Below, in pieces: positions 52,421-61,510 of a stretch of 64,000 nucleotides of DNA (position 1 is its first letter; the number at the start of each line of letters is the position of its first letter). Location: positions 124,001 through 188,000 of the forward strand of contig JAILLP010000006.1 of the NCBI GenBank assembly GCA_024693065.1, in the 5' to 3' direction. Both the position numbers and the translations under genes were made by a program. The notes under the pieces were generated by a model. It was not told the origin of the DNA, ran no database searches, and was given only the letters and a program-made list of their open reading frames with translations. This stretch comes from Paludibacteraceae bacterium (lineage in GTDB: Bacteria > Bacteroidota > Bacteroidia > Bacteroidales > Paludibacteraceae).

Positions 52421-52484
52421 TGTCGTCCCTTCGATTCACAGGAGGTCATACACCTGCCTGGGTTATTACGTCCTTTCAGGGCTG
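52421..52484. repeat. 64-base double-hairpin repeat, copy B
   Basis: It is the same element as 50309-50372. The first hairpin changes to CAGG-AGGT..ACCT-G-CCTG and the second to GTCCT/AGGGC with a G-U pair, so both stems survive. Copies A and B are in the same orientation and lie at the two edges of the nuclease block. Confidence 0.7.
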
Positions 52485-52502
52485 GAATTTAAATTTCCCA
52501 AC

Positions 52503-52527
52503 TAACTCTTAATTCTTAATTTTTAAC
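52503..52527. repeat. AATTAAGAATTAAGAG repeat supplying the stop codon of the GT2 gene
   Basis: AACTCTTAATTCTTAATTTTTAA on the plus strand (23 bases, described by its parts AACTCTTAATTC and TTAATTTTTAA) is nearly the same as 7874-7900. It contains the TAA (52509-52511) and last codons (..IKN) of the GT2 gene, as at 7888. Confidence 0.65.
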
Positions 52528-53294
52528 TTCTTCCCTATCCTAAACTCCTTCAGCTTGTACAGGAACCTGCACGCCGAGGTGAAGTAGTTGGATTTCACCC
52601 CATTGCGTTTGAGGGAGGTGTGGTGTTCCTTGAGCACCTTGAGGTGGCTGCGGAGGCCGGAGGTGGAGACGCCGCCCGTGCGCATGGTGACGAAGTCCAG
52701 GGGCAGGTATTTGGTTTTGATTTTCCCGAGATAGATGAAGCGGAGGAGCAGGTCGAAGTCTGCCGCGATGCGGTAGCGTTTGTCGAAGGTGCCGTAGCGG
52801 TCGTAGACGCTTTTGCGGCAGTAGAAGGAAGGGTGCGCGGGCATGAAGCCGAAGCGCATCAGGGAAGGGCGGAAGACCTTCGAGGAGTAGTATCGGACGC
52901 AGCGTTCGAGGTTTTCGGGCGACACGTAGTGCACGTCGCCATAGACAGCGTCGAGCATAGGGTCGCGCATGTTGTCGGCGACCATTTGGAGGACGTTGTC
53001 CGCGGTGTAGTAGTCGTCTGAGTTGAGGATGCCGATGATGTCGCCCGTCGCGATGGAGAGGCCCGTGTTCATGGCGTCGTAGATGCCCTTGTCGGGTTCG
53101 GAGACGATGGTGAGTCTACCGCCGAAGCGAGGCTCGTACTCCCGGCAGATGGCGATGGTGTCGTCTGTCGAACCTCCATCCTTGACGATCAGCTCGTAGT
53201 CCCGGAAGGTCTGTCTGAGCACGCTCTCCAACGTGTCCCGTATAGTCTCGCCACTGTTATACGACGTGGTGATGATCGATATCTTCTTTGCCAT
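52509..53294 (-). CDS. Family 2 glycosyltransferase (GC-rich)
   Basis: The 261-residue protein has the GT-A signature 'ISIITTSYNSGETIRDTLES', 'LIVKDGGSTDDT', and 'GDIIGILNSDDYYT' with the metal-binding Asp-Asp. It resembles WcaA/colanic-acid type transferases that add sugars to lipid-linked surface glycans at the cytoplasmic face of the inner membrane. The gene is clearly GC-rich, unlike the AT-rich locus upstream. It has its own promoter at 53440-53471, so it may be older core content to which the polysaccharide locus was joined. Confidence 0.9.
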   Translation of the reverse strand: MAKKISIITTSYNSGETIRDTLESVLRQTFRDYELIVKDGGSTDDTIAICREYEPRFGGRLTIVSEPDKGIYDAMNTGLSIATGDIIGILNSDDYYTADNVLQMVADNMRDPMLDAVYGDVHYVSPENLERCVRYYSSKVFRPSLMRFGFMPAHPSFYCRKSVYDRYGTFDKRYRIAADFDLLLRFIYLGKIKTKYLPLDFVTMRTGGVSTSGLRSHLKVLKEHHTSLKRNGVKSNYFTSACRFLYKLKEFRIGKKLKIKN

Positions 53295-53439
53295 ATGAAA
53301 CTTTACACATTAACGGCTTACATACTCAATTCGGTTAATTTTTTGACGTTTTTTATCCATCTGCGCAGATTTCTTCTGCATTTTTATCCTGATTTTACTT
53401 CAATTGATATTTGGGTGATACATTATACACTTTTGGGTG

Positions 53440-53471
53440 CAAACATACGATTTATTTAAATTTCTTACAAT
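53440..53471 (-). promoter_or_regulatory. Promoter upstream of the GC-rich GT2 gene
   Basis: TATGTTTG (minus, 53440-53447) is an exact -7 box; ATTG at 53468-53471, 20 bases upstream, is a near -33 match. The leader would be about 140 bases, and no structure stands out in it. Confidence 0.6.
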
Positions 53472-53506
53472 GGGTTTTTGTGTGTTTTTCAACAAAATGT
53501 TTCGAA

Positions 53507-54061
53507 TCAATCTTCGATTTCCCTTTCCTTTATTTTGACTGCCGGATTTCCTTGGTAGATAGAATATGCTTCACAATCTTTTGTTGCCATTGAGCCTACT
53601 GTAAGTATACTATGTGACTTCATCGTTACGCCTGGACAAACTACGGATTTTGCGCATATCCATGCACCGTCTTCCAGTTTGATTTCTCCAATCATCAGAT
53701 CGAACGTTGTTTTCTTGTAGTTATGGTTGCCGCACAACAACATAGCCCCTTGGCTGATGCATACGTTATCTCCTATCGTCACCTCTGCAAGATTGTCTAT
53801 CCATACATTTTCGCCTATCCAACAGTTGTCGCCAATGGAGAGTCTCCATGGATATTTGATGCTTACGTGAGGTTTGATGACAACCCCCTTTCCTATCTTT
53901 GCTCCAAAAATTCGTAAAATAGACCTTCTGATGCTACTGACGAATAACCATCCGCTATTCATGCATAGTTCATTCACAAAGTACCAAACAAGCATTTTTA
54001 TTTTACTCCCGCCAGTCTGGTACCATGAATTGTCATATGTGTTCAAATCTATTTTCTCCAT
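53507..54061 (-). CDS. WcaF-like hexapeptide acetyltransferase
   Basis: The 184-residue protein has the WcaF-type start 'DLNTYDNSWYQTGGS', an N-terminal hydrophobic region, and hexapeptide repeats 'KIGKGVVIKPHVSIKYPW', 'SIGDNCWIGENVWIDN' and 'TIGDNVCISQGAMLLCGNH'. 'NPAVKIKERE' lies at the end. It should O-acetylate a sugar of the surface polysaccharide made by this locus. Confidence 0.88.
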   Translation of the reverse strand: MEKIDLNTYDNSWYQTGGSKIKMLVWYFVNELCMNSGWLFVSSIRRSILRIFGAKIGKGVVIKPHVSIKYPWRLSIGDNCWIGENVWIDNLAEVTIGDNVCISQGAMLLCGNHNYKKTTFDLMIGEIKLEDGAWICAKSVVCPGVTMKSHSILTVGSMATKDCEAYSIYQGNPAVKIKEREIED

Positions 54062-54107
54062 AACTGTATATACCTTTAATGTTTAGAAACATATCCTTTT
54101 ATTGGCA

Positions 54108-55193
54108 TTATTCAGTGATGAATTTTACTATTTTTTTTTCGAAATTTTTTAAATCGTTTTCCACATCATGTAAAAACCATATACAACCTTGGTTATACAT
54201 GTCATAATCAAATGTTTCCCAATAGTTTATGATTTTATCATATATGTTTTCATTACGACTGACAAGCAATCCTAATTTGTATTTTTTTATAACTAATGAT
54301 TGGTAATCATCATCATAAGTTAAAAGAGGTCTACGAAGACGAGCACCTAAATACAATCGATTACTAAGCAAATATTTGCTCAATATATTTTGCTCCATAC
54401 AAACATTAAGCATATTTGCGTTTAACACATATTTGTCCTCATCCTGTTTTAGATATTTTCCTGTGATAGTTACATTGAATGGTTTGTTTCTCTCAACATG
54501 ATTTTTTATTGTTTGTGAGGCAGGTCCCATACCAACAAAAGATAATTTTACATCTGTTCGATTACCTAATGTTTTTATAATATCTATATTCACTTTTTCA
54601 TCTCTCAATTTACCTATGGTGATTATATTATATGGCTTGTCCTGATTACAATTATTATTGTGAATATTGGCATTCTCAATCTCATTTAATGTGATATTAT
54701 GGGTAATTACATATGATTCTTCTTGTGGTAAAAATTGTTTAAAACCTTCTGAAGATATAACATTAAATGCAGATTTATTTAAAAGATGGTTTAAAGCATA
54801 CCTGAAATAAGGGAACTTAAGGATGGGAGAATAATCCCTTATATCAAACACATATCTATTTTTGTAATGTTTGCTTAAATATTTATAAAAGAAGATAGAA
54901 TCTGCTATTGTATATATAAATATTCCATCATATGATACTTTTTTTAGATGTTTTAGTACAAATCGATAGAATCTATATATATCGTATATTTTTCTTGGCG
55001 CAGAATATTCATCATTGGTTTCCTTTTCATATGCAATATAGTTATCACTATAGTTATGTGCATCCCTATGTCTATTCCAGTATATAACTCTATAGTTTAC
55101 ATTATGTGTATCAAGAATAGACTTATATGTGCTTATGTAAGGTAGATTTTCTTCTTTTGCTGGTAATATGAATAGAAATTTTTTTGACTCCAT
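54108..55193 (-). CDS. Glycosyltransferase, GT-B fold (divergent GT4-like)
   Basis: The 361-residue protein looks like a divergent GT-B transferase. An N-terminal domain contains 'YRVIYWNRHRD' and 'YVFDIRDYSPILKFPYF'. A C-terminal half has 'YNIITIGKLRDEKVN' and 'KLSFVGMGPASQTI', typical of the start of the donor-binding domain. The classical EX7E motif is not clear. The DNA is very AT-rich. Its place in the locus supports a role in repeat-unit assembly. Confidence 0.72.
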   Translation of the reverse strand: MESKKFLFILPAKEENLPYISTYKSILDTHNVNYRVIYWNRHRDAHNYSDNYIAYEKETNDEYSAPRKIYDIYRFYRFVLKHLKKVSYDGIFIYTIADSIFFYKYLSKHYKNRYVFDIRDYSPILKFPYFRYALNHLLNKSAFNVISSEGFKQFLPQEESYVITHNITLNEIENANIHNNNCNQDKPYNIITIGKLRDEKVNIDIIKTLGNRTDVKLSFVGMGPASQTIKNHVERNKPFNVTITGKYLKQDEDKYVLNANMLNVCMEQNILSKYLLSNRLYLGARLRRPLLTYDDDYQSLVIKKYKLGLLVSRNENIYDKIINYWETFDYDMYNQGCIWFLHDVENDLKNFEKKIVKFITE

Positions 55194-55228
55194 TTTATTA
55201 TTGCATGTTTCTTTTTTACATTAATATT

Positions 55229-56287
55229 TTATTTGTCCCATATAAATGTGTATGGCACATATGGGGATGAAGATAATGATTTAGCCATAGGCGTATCCAT
55301 TAAGTATAGATATACAATAAAAAGAGAAATTAACAATAAAGTTAGCACATAAGTTGTATGTATGCCACCAATGTTTCGTGACGAATTATAAAATTCTAAA
55401 ACTAGTATTATTGAGAAGTATGAAACGATTCTAGTGATAACCGATGAAAATCCCAACTTGTATATTATGAATTCGACTCCAAATGCAACTATAATGATTG
55501 TATAAAATAATTTGATTTCTTGAGTGTCAGCGTATTTCCACATATATGAAAAATAAAGGAAGATAAGCATAAGTAAATATGATAATTTGGAGCCGAAAGA
55601 GTCCTTTTGATTTAAATAGATTTCACAGTACTCGCCTAATGCATCTATATTGATATATTCAATTAGTTTTGATAAAGATAACAGAGTAAACGCTGAGAGT
55701 ATTAAAGCAATAACAATGTGTTTGTATTTTATTTCAAATGGAATAAGAAATAAAGGGAATAATATTATTCCAATTATCGATGAAGGATGGATATAAAATG
55801 AAATAACTTGTAATAATATAGCATAAAGAATTTTTTTATTGTATAAGCATGCGAAAATCAATAATATAATTCCTATTGCTAGACTTTGGCGAATTGTACT
55901 AAAACTCGATAAATAAAAGAATGGCCAAAATGCATAAACGACCAAAGCTTCACACATTCTTTCTTTTTTGTCAATGTTTTCTTTGTATATCAAGTGCAGT
56001 GCAATATATACAAAAAAATATGTGAGGATGTTTGGAATAATTATTGCTAAATGAGACCATCCTTTTTCATAGCAGAAAGAAAATAATAGTTTCCATGGAA
56101 CTGAATATGTTTCTGTTGCATATACATAAGAAGTTCTTTCTTTTGTCATCATTTCATAGTTTGCATAATCCCATCCTGTATTATATCGTAATGATGCAAA
56201 AACTATAAGAGTGATCAAAATTCCATATGAATTATTACGATGGAAAAAGAACAATACAAACAATACAAATATTAGATATGGTTCCAT
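55229..56287 (-). CDS. EpsG-family polysaccharide polymerase (Wzy-type)
   Basis: The 352-residue integral membrane protein has about ten hydrophobic helices and the EpsG hallmark 'FASLRYNTGWDYANYEMM' near residues 30-48. It also has 'FSTIRQSLAIGIILLIFA' near 128. In the Wzx/Wzy pathway such a protein links repeat units at the periplasmic side. The flippase gene in the same locus fits. Confidence 0.85.
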   Translation of the reverse strand: MEPYLIFVLFVLFFFHRNNSYGILITLIVFASLRYNTGWDYANYEMMTKERTSYVYATETYSVPWKLLFSFCYEKGWSHLAIIIPNILTYFFVYIALHLIYKENIDKKERMCEALVVYAFWPFFYLSSFSTIRQSLAIGIILLIFACLYNKKILYAILLQVISFYIHPSSIIGIILFPLFLIPFEIKYKHIVIALILSAFTLLSLSKLIEYINIDALGEYCEIYLNQKDSFGSKLSYLLMLIFLYFSYMWKYADTQEIKLFYTIIIVAFGVEFIIYKLGFSSVITRIVSYFSIILVLEFYNSSRNIGGIHTTYVLTLLLISLFIVYLYLMDTPMAKSLSSSPYVPYTFIWDK

Positions 56288-56319
56288 TATGTGTTATTTC
56301 TAATTTATTATAATTTAAA

Positions 56320-57489
56320 TTACTCGTTATTTAAATGATTGTCTATGTCAAGAAACACCTTCTCCCATTTCTCTTTCCAACATTGGATATTTAATCCTTC
56401 CTTAACCGTTTTGTATGCATTATATACGATTCCCGTATACACCTCATTGGATAATGAAATAGCCGTATTTAGTTTTTCATATAGAGCATTCTCTGAAGGA
56501 TATGACAGATAACCGTTATATCCATCTATTATAATATTTGTCATTCCACCAACATGTGTTGCAATGGGGAAACAACCTGCTGCCATTGATTCACATAGAG
56601 ATAAGGATGTTCCTTCTGAAAAAATAGTTGGAATAACAGCAATATCAAATTCTTTATGAAATGTGACACTATCAGTGGATTTAAAGGATGTAAATGAGAC
56701 TTTTTCTTCGTCTTTAAACATAGAATGTAAGTTCATCTCTAAAGGACCATTACCTGCGAATGTTACCTCTATATTCTTTCCTTCATTAAGCATCCTTTTT
56801 ACAACATTTGCAAACAATAATGTCCCTCTATAATCGACAAATCTTCGTGCAAATACAATTTTTTTAGTTGATGCGATGTTTTTTAATTTATTTTTTAATA
56901 CATCTTCCGGAATATAACAACTAGTATAATTAGGAATCACTTCCATTGTCCTTTTAGAATCAATTATACCTAATGTTCTAAACCAATTAAAATAATTATA
57001 GTCTACACATACTGTATTGTATGTGTTGTAAAATCTATTTATATTTTTAATGCATCTTAGTATTTTGTTGATGTGTATAAGGTACTTGTTTTTTCCAAAA
57101 AAACCAGAGATCATTTCTCCGGGTATATCAAACGCTATTCCATGTTGTATTGCAATAACATTTTTTTTATGACATTTAATGTCTAGTTGATCCGTGGCAA
57201 TAATAAAAATAGTGTTATTGTTGTTATGTTTTGAAAATATTAAATCGAATGCTTTTTGATTTGATAGTTTCTTTTGAGAGAGAGATTTCGTTGCATGGAT
57301 TCTAATGTTATTCCATTCTATATGAATTTTTTCTGCGTTGACATCTGTTTGATATACATCTGTATCATAACCAAGATCCATGGCTAAATTACATAAATCT
57401 TTAATATATGTTTCAAGCCCTCCAATTTTTATACATTCATTTTTAAAATCTATAAAACTTGGTGTAATGACTATTAAATGTTTTTTCAT
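56320..57489 (-). CDS. Family 4 glycosyltransferase
   Basis: The 389-residue GT-B protein has 'GGLETYIKDLCNLA' near the N-terminus. The donor-site motif 'EGTSLSLCESMAAGCFPIATHVGG' is given here in part: 'SLCESMAAGCFPIATHVGG', with the Glu residues of the EX7E motif. 'YNGYLSYPSENA' follows. It transfers a sugar from a nucleotide donor during repeat-unit synthesis; donor and acceptor are unknown. Confidence 0.87.
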   Translation of the reverse strand: MKKHLIVITPSFIDFKNECIKIGGLETYIKDLCNLAMDLGYDTDVYQTDVNAEKIHIEWNNIRIHATKSLSQKKLSNQKAFDLIFSKHNNNNTIFIIATDQLDIKCHKKNVIAIQHGIAFDIPGEMISGFFGKNKYLIHINKILRCIKNINRFYNTYNTVCVDYNYFNWFRTLGIIDSKRTMEVIPNYTSCYIPEDVLKNKLKNIASTKKIVFARRFVDYRGTLLFANVVKRMLNEGKNIEVTFAGNGPLEMNLHSMFKDEEKVSFTSFKSTDSVTFHKEFDIAVIPTIFSEGTSLSLCESMAAGCFPIATHVGGMTNIIIDGYNGYLSYPSENALYEKLNTAISLSNEVYTGIVYNAYKTVKEGLNIQCWKEKWEKVFLDIDNHLNNE

Positions 57490-57538
57490 AAAACTACATG
57501 TATATTTAACAATATATATATTGATTGTATGTTTTGTT

Positions 57539-58570
57539 TCATTTGTATAACCTTCTTAGGATTTTGTTATATCTTAAACGGAAAAAAGCAGTAAGGAAAA
57601 AGTCTAAAATAATAATTCTATCATGAATAATCAAAGAACATATGGTTCTGTCTATTAATGATAGTTCCCCCTTTATTTTGTTTAAGACAGATTTGTCTCG
57701 ATTAGAGAAACTGTGAGTTATAATGTATTTTCTTTCTTGTGCATTTTTAGCGTTTTTGCCAGGCCGATATATGGTTTTTACAGCACGCATTGCGAAATGA
57801 GCTAACCCAATTTCCATAGAGGTTAACTCTTTATTTGTCATTGAAAATTTTCTTTTACATTTCTCTAAAACCTCAAAAAATGTCTTGTACCCTGTATATT
57901 CCGATTCAAAGCTATGATAGGATTTAATTAATGATGACGGATTATCATTCATATAATGGTATGCAGTTCCAGAGATAAACTTTATATGTTTGATACATAA
58001 AATATAATCTAAATTGAAGATGAGATCTTCACTGAATTTCACATGTGGGTTAAATCTTATATTGTTATTATTAATTAGCTCTATATTATATAATTTACCA
58101 AATGGATATCCCTCGAAACAAAATTTTCTTTCTTCAAACATTTTATGGAATGATTCTTCTGTATACAGCTCATCTTTGTGTTCATGTTTTGATGGACCAT
58201 TAATGTCTTCTTTGATAAATCCTGTGATAATTAAAGATGGCACATCCTCGATGGCATTTTCAATTAATTGCTGAAGATATAACGAGTCTACCCAATCGTC
58301 AGAGTCGATAAAACAAAGATATTTGCCTGTTGAGTTTTTTATCCCTTCATTCCGTGCAACGGATGGACCTCCATTTCTCTTATGGATAGTTTTAAATCTT
58401 TTGTCTTTTTGTGCATAATCATCACAAATTATGCCACTATTATCAGATGAACCATCATCAATAAGAATACATTCCCAATCAATAAATTTTTGATTCACAA
58501 CGCTATCCAAACATCGGTTAAGATATTTCTCTGCATTGTAGACTGGAATTACTACAGATACTTTTGGCAT
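57539..58570 (-). CDS. Family 2 glycosyltransferase
   Basis: The 343-residue GT-A protein has 'VSVVIPVYNAEKYLNRCLD', 'LIDDGSSDNSG' and 'YLCFIDSDDWVDS', all standard GT2 motifs. The C-terminal third is basic and partly hydrophobic, probably a membrane-association region ('IIHDRIIILDFFLTAFFRLR'). It lies nine bases after the pyruvyl transferase gene. Confidence 0.9.
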   Translation of the reverse strand: MPKVSVVIPVYNAEKYLNRCLDSVVNQKFIDWECILIDDGSSDNSGIICDDYAQKDKRFKTIHKRNGGPSVARNEGIKNSTGKYLCFIDSDDWVDSLYLQQLIENAIEDVPSLIITGFIKEDINGPSKHEHKDELYTEESFHKMFEERKFCFEGYPFGKLYNIELINNNNIRFNPHVKFSEDLIFNLDYILCIKHIKFISGTAYHYMNDNPSSLIKSYHSFESEYTGYKTFFEVLEKCKRKFSMTNKELTSMEIGLAHFAMRAVKTIYRPGKNAKNAQERKYIITHSFSNRDKSVLNKIKGELSLIDRTICSLIIHDRIIILDFFLTAFFRLRYNKILRRLYK

Positions 58571-58579
58571 AACATATTG

Positions 58580-59728
58580 CTATTCTATGTTTTTACAGAG
58601 AAATTGAATGGATTTTTTTTTCTCTCTATCTAATATCTCATTTACAGATTCCCAGTTTATTGGTTTTTCTAATTCCAATATAATTTGATCAATATTCATA
58701 CATAGTCGTGATTCTAGATTAAACAACTTCAGAAGCGAATTAAATCTAGATTGCCCTCTCTGAATATTACCAATTGCAATAAATGGTTTGTTGAAAAGAA
58801 TAGAGAACGCACATCCATGGAAAGAATCTGTCAGGACAAACTTTGCATCTATAAAAGAACGCAACCATGCAGTTACCGCAGGGTATACACAATCAACTTT
58901 GTTCTTATGATAATTTCCCATAGAAAAAATCCGACTTGGCATAGTGGAGAAAGGTGTTAATCCAATTTTGTTAGCTACTGTGGTTATGATGTTGTTTTTT
59001 TCTTCTGTTTTGTCTAGTACATAACAAAAGAGATTACCCAAGTGCGGGGATTCATTTTCTTTTGTAACTAACTCTTCATAGTCATTCTTTTTTAGAAGTA
59101 AGGTGGGGTCTAATACCTGTATTGCATTAACTTCCAAATGTTCTTTGCAGAGTCTGATACCTGAATCCTCTCGGACACTGATTCCATCAAATCTCCGAGC
59201 AAGCTTGGCACATTTTTTTGTGTCAGTAGCGGTAAACTCCCATTGATTGGTTCCAAAGGAGGCCGCATAAGCAATCCTCTTCACCTCTTGATTCTTTGTA
59301 AAATCAAGGAAGAAATTTGTTATTTTAGGTGAATACATTGGTCTCCATACCTGATCAGATCCTACAATATATGCATCAAATTTCTCTGAATTACAATATG
59401 CTTTTAGTTGAGATGGTGAAATAATGAGGTGTGAAATAGGAGTGATGTATTTATCTACAAAGTATTTTGTATTTTGACTGATGTACGATGTTTGTACTTC
59501 GTTTGGCAAGGAGTACCAATGCCTTCCCAATACTACTCTGACACAGTTTTTAAAAAACCTTTTGATACATTGCAGTCTCATTTCGAATGAATGATAATGC
59601 TCCATTCTGCAAAACCGAATCATGGTGGGGTCGTGTCCCATCTGTTTCAGTACATTCTGCAATGCCCAAGCTTGGAGGATACCTCCATAATTATTTATTA
59701 TCGGCTGAGTTAGTATCCCTATTTTCAT
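58580..59728 (-). CDS. Polysaccharide pyruvyl transferase family protein
   Basis: The 382-residue protein begins 'IGILTQPIINNYGGILQAWAL' (partial: 'NNYGGILQAWALQNVL') and contains 'AYIVGSDQVWRP', 'IAYAASFG' and 'LTDSFHGCAFSILFNKPF'. These are hallmark segments of the CsaB/PS_pyruv_trans family, which adds ketal pyruvate from PEP to sugars. It would give the polysaccharide an acidic group. Confidence 0.9.
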   Translation of the reverse strand: MKIGILTQPIINNYGGILQAWALQNVLKQMGHDPTMIRFCRMEHYHSFEMRLQCIKRFFKNCVRVVLGRHWYSLPNEVQTSYISQNTKYFVDKYITPISHLIISPSQLKAYCNSEKFDAYIVGSDQVWRPMYSPKITNFFLDFTKNQEVKRIAYAASFGTNQWEFTATDTKKCAKLARRFDGISVREDSGIRLCKEHLEVNAIQVLDPTLLLKKNDYEELVTKENESPHLGNLFCYVLDKTEEKNNIITTVANKIGLTPFSTMPSRIFSMGNYHKNKVDCVYPAVTAWLRSFIDAKFVLTDSFHGCAFSILFNKPFIAIGNIQRGQSRFNSLLKLFNLESRLCMNIDQIILELEKPINWESVNEILDREKKKSIQFLCKNIE

Positions 59729-59767
59729 GTTATCTGTTTTTATTCTGTAAAGATGTATTTTATAGGA

Positions 59768-61510
59768 TCATTTCCCTGCGATTTTTTTCACAAAGCTAAC
59801 TCCTTTGTCACCCAAAACATCTTTAAATAGATTTTTCGCACTCGAAACAACTGTTTTTTCAATGTTGCACATTAACGAAAGCGCATTATTCTCGTCCTCA
59901 TGATTTGTAAAGATTTCAAACACAATTGGTTTATCTCCGACTTCAGGGCGTGTAAACTCTTCTACCGCTGCAAGATATTCTTCCTTATTTGTCGCCGACA
60001 AATACGTAAATCCTAAATCCTGCACAAAATGTTTCACTAATTCGGGTGATTTATTGCCAAAGTGACCTGCTGCGGCCATATAGTTGTTAGCATCATCTCC
60101 AAATATAAAACAGGGATGAGCACTTAGTTTAAATTCTGCCCCCACACCATTATTCACAAGCAAAATTCTTATATTTTTTCCCACATGGCGATTGCCCAAT
60201 GCATTTAAATCATAGAAAAATGCCAAATCACCAGTAGCAAGATAACACAAACGGTTGGGGTTCACCAAGGAAGAACCTAACAAAGCAGAGTTGCTACCGT
60301 CAATGCCACAACATCCAACATTTGATACCGACTCTACACCCTCAGGTAACAAAAACATATTCCAACAACGTCTTGTGTTTGATGCGCTCAAATGAAACAA
60401 TGATCCTTTCGGAAGTCGTTTTGAAAGAGTCATTGCCGACCATATATTGCTAAACGGAAGTTCGGGAATATGATCGTATATCTCATACAAATCAGAACGA
60501 CACTTATCCACAAAAGCATGACAGTCAGCATCCTTTTTTGCATAATGTTCAAAAAAGCATAACTCTGGCATTTGAAATACATACGAAAGTTTTTTAAATG
60601 GATCTCTGAACTCTCCGTCTTCACTTATGCGCCAGACTGTTTTACACGGAATACCGCCCGAAAAAACAGCTGCAGAAATCTCGCCAACATGAATCATTAA
60701 ATCTAATGGTTCCATTGCAAATGAGGCATTCCATTGCATAAAATTCAACGTAGGCAAAATCTTGTATTTCCCATAATAACCGCTTGTATGGTCACAGATG
60801 ACAATAGCGTCATAAGTGGCACAAAAGCAATCTATGGCTTTTTGTTCACGTTCTGTAAATTTTCTATGAGAGCCAACATAAATACCGATTCTACCTTGGG
60901 GGATTTCAGGAAGAGTGTCCCATGCACTGAATCTTTTGAAAACCCTAACATTAGGCAGTTCTGTCACTGAAAAATCTTTACTATAAGTAGTGAAAAGGTT
61001 GATATGTACAGGACCACCACCATCCCGAGTGAGTTCTGATATGGCTTTATTAGCCTCCATTACAACATAGTTGAAATCACGGTCATCCTTCACCACTGGC
61101 AATTCTGTTTTGAAACGTGCAATATCATCAGGAGACTGCCGACGATCAACATTTTGGAAGATCAACTGTCCAATTCGATCGGTTCCTTGATGGGATGTCA
61201 CTGCCAAAACTGGAAGCTTACGATAGAATGCCTCTGTTAATCCTGGAATGTAATTTCTTGAAGCAGTTGCTCCTGTGCATGTCAAAACCACAGGTTCTCC
61301 GCTCTCCGCAGCTAATCCGCAAGCCATATATGCCGCCGAGCGTTCGTCCACAGAGGAATATATTTCAAAATATGGATCATTTTGAAGGCTTCCTAAAAAA
61401 GCAAGGTTCGTAGTGCCAGGAGAGGCTATAATTTTCTTTATATTGTTTTTCTTTAGTAATGCAACTAAAATTTGAACATTTTTTTCTGAATTGTAATACT
61501 TATTTTCCAT
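59768..61510 (-). CDS. MenD-like thiamine-diphosphate enzyme in the polysaccharide locus
   Basis: The 580-residue protein has the three-domain layout of ThDP decarboxylases. Its N-terminus resembles MenD: 'IIASPGTTNLAFLGSL' and 'YSSVDERSAAYMACGLA' (Glu for cofactor activation), then 'GGGPVHINLFTT'. The C-terminal ThDP/Mg site is 'YLATGDLAFFYDLNALGN' followed by 'ILLVNNGVGAEF' (GDx..NN). No other menaquinone gene is nearby, and the gene overlaps the SDR gene by 11 bases. It more likely acts on a sugar or 2-keto acid for the polysaccharide, perhaps building a branched or acyl side group. The substrate cannot be read from the sequence. Confidence 0.78.
   Translation of the reverse strand: MENKYYNSEKNVQILVALLKKNNIKKIIASPGTTNLAFLGSLQNDPYFEIYSSVDERSAAYMACGLAAESGEPVVLTCTGATASRNYIPGLTEAFYRKLPVLAVTSHQGTDRIGQLIFQNVDRRQSPDDIARFKTELPVVKDDRDFNYVVMEANKAISELTRDGGGPVHINLFTTYSKDFSVTELPNVRVFKRFSAWDTLPEIPQGRIGIYVGSHRKFTEREQKAIDCFCATYDAIVICDHTSGYYGKYKILPTLNFMQWNASFAMEPLDLMIHVGEISAAVFSGGIPCKTVWRISEDGEFRDPFKKLSYVFQMPELCFFEHYAKKDADCHAFVDKCRSDLYEIYDHIPELPFSNIWSAMTLSKRLPKGSLFHLSASNTRRCWNMFLLPEGVESVSNVGCCGIDGSNSALLGSSLVNPNRLCYLATGDLAFFYDLNALGNRHVGKNIRILLVNNGVGAEFKLSAHPCFIFGDDANNYMAAAGHFGNKSPELVKHFVQDLGFTYLSATNKEEYLAAVEEFTRPEVGDKPIVFEIFTNHEDENNALSLMCNIEKTVVSSAKNLFKDVLGDKGVSFVKKIAGK

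Noticed and set aside
52041-52439. 87-codon plus and 77-codon minus frames over the small-ORF leader
   Set aside because: They run through paired stems, the promoter and both terminators; the structured-RNA reading explains the sequence better.
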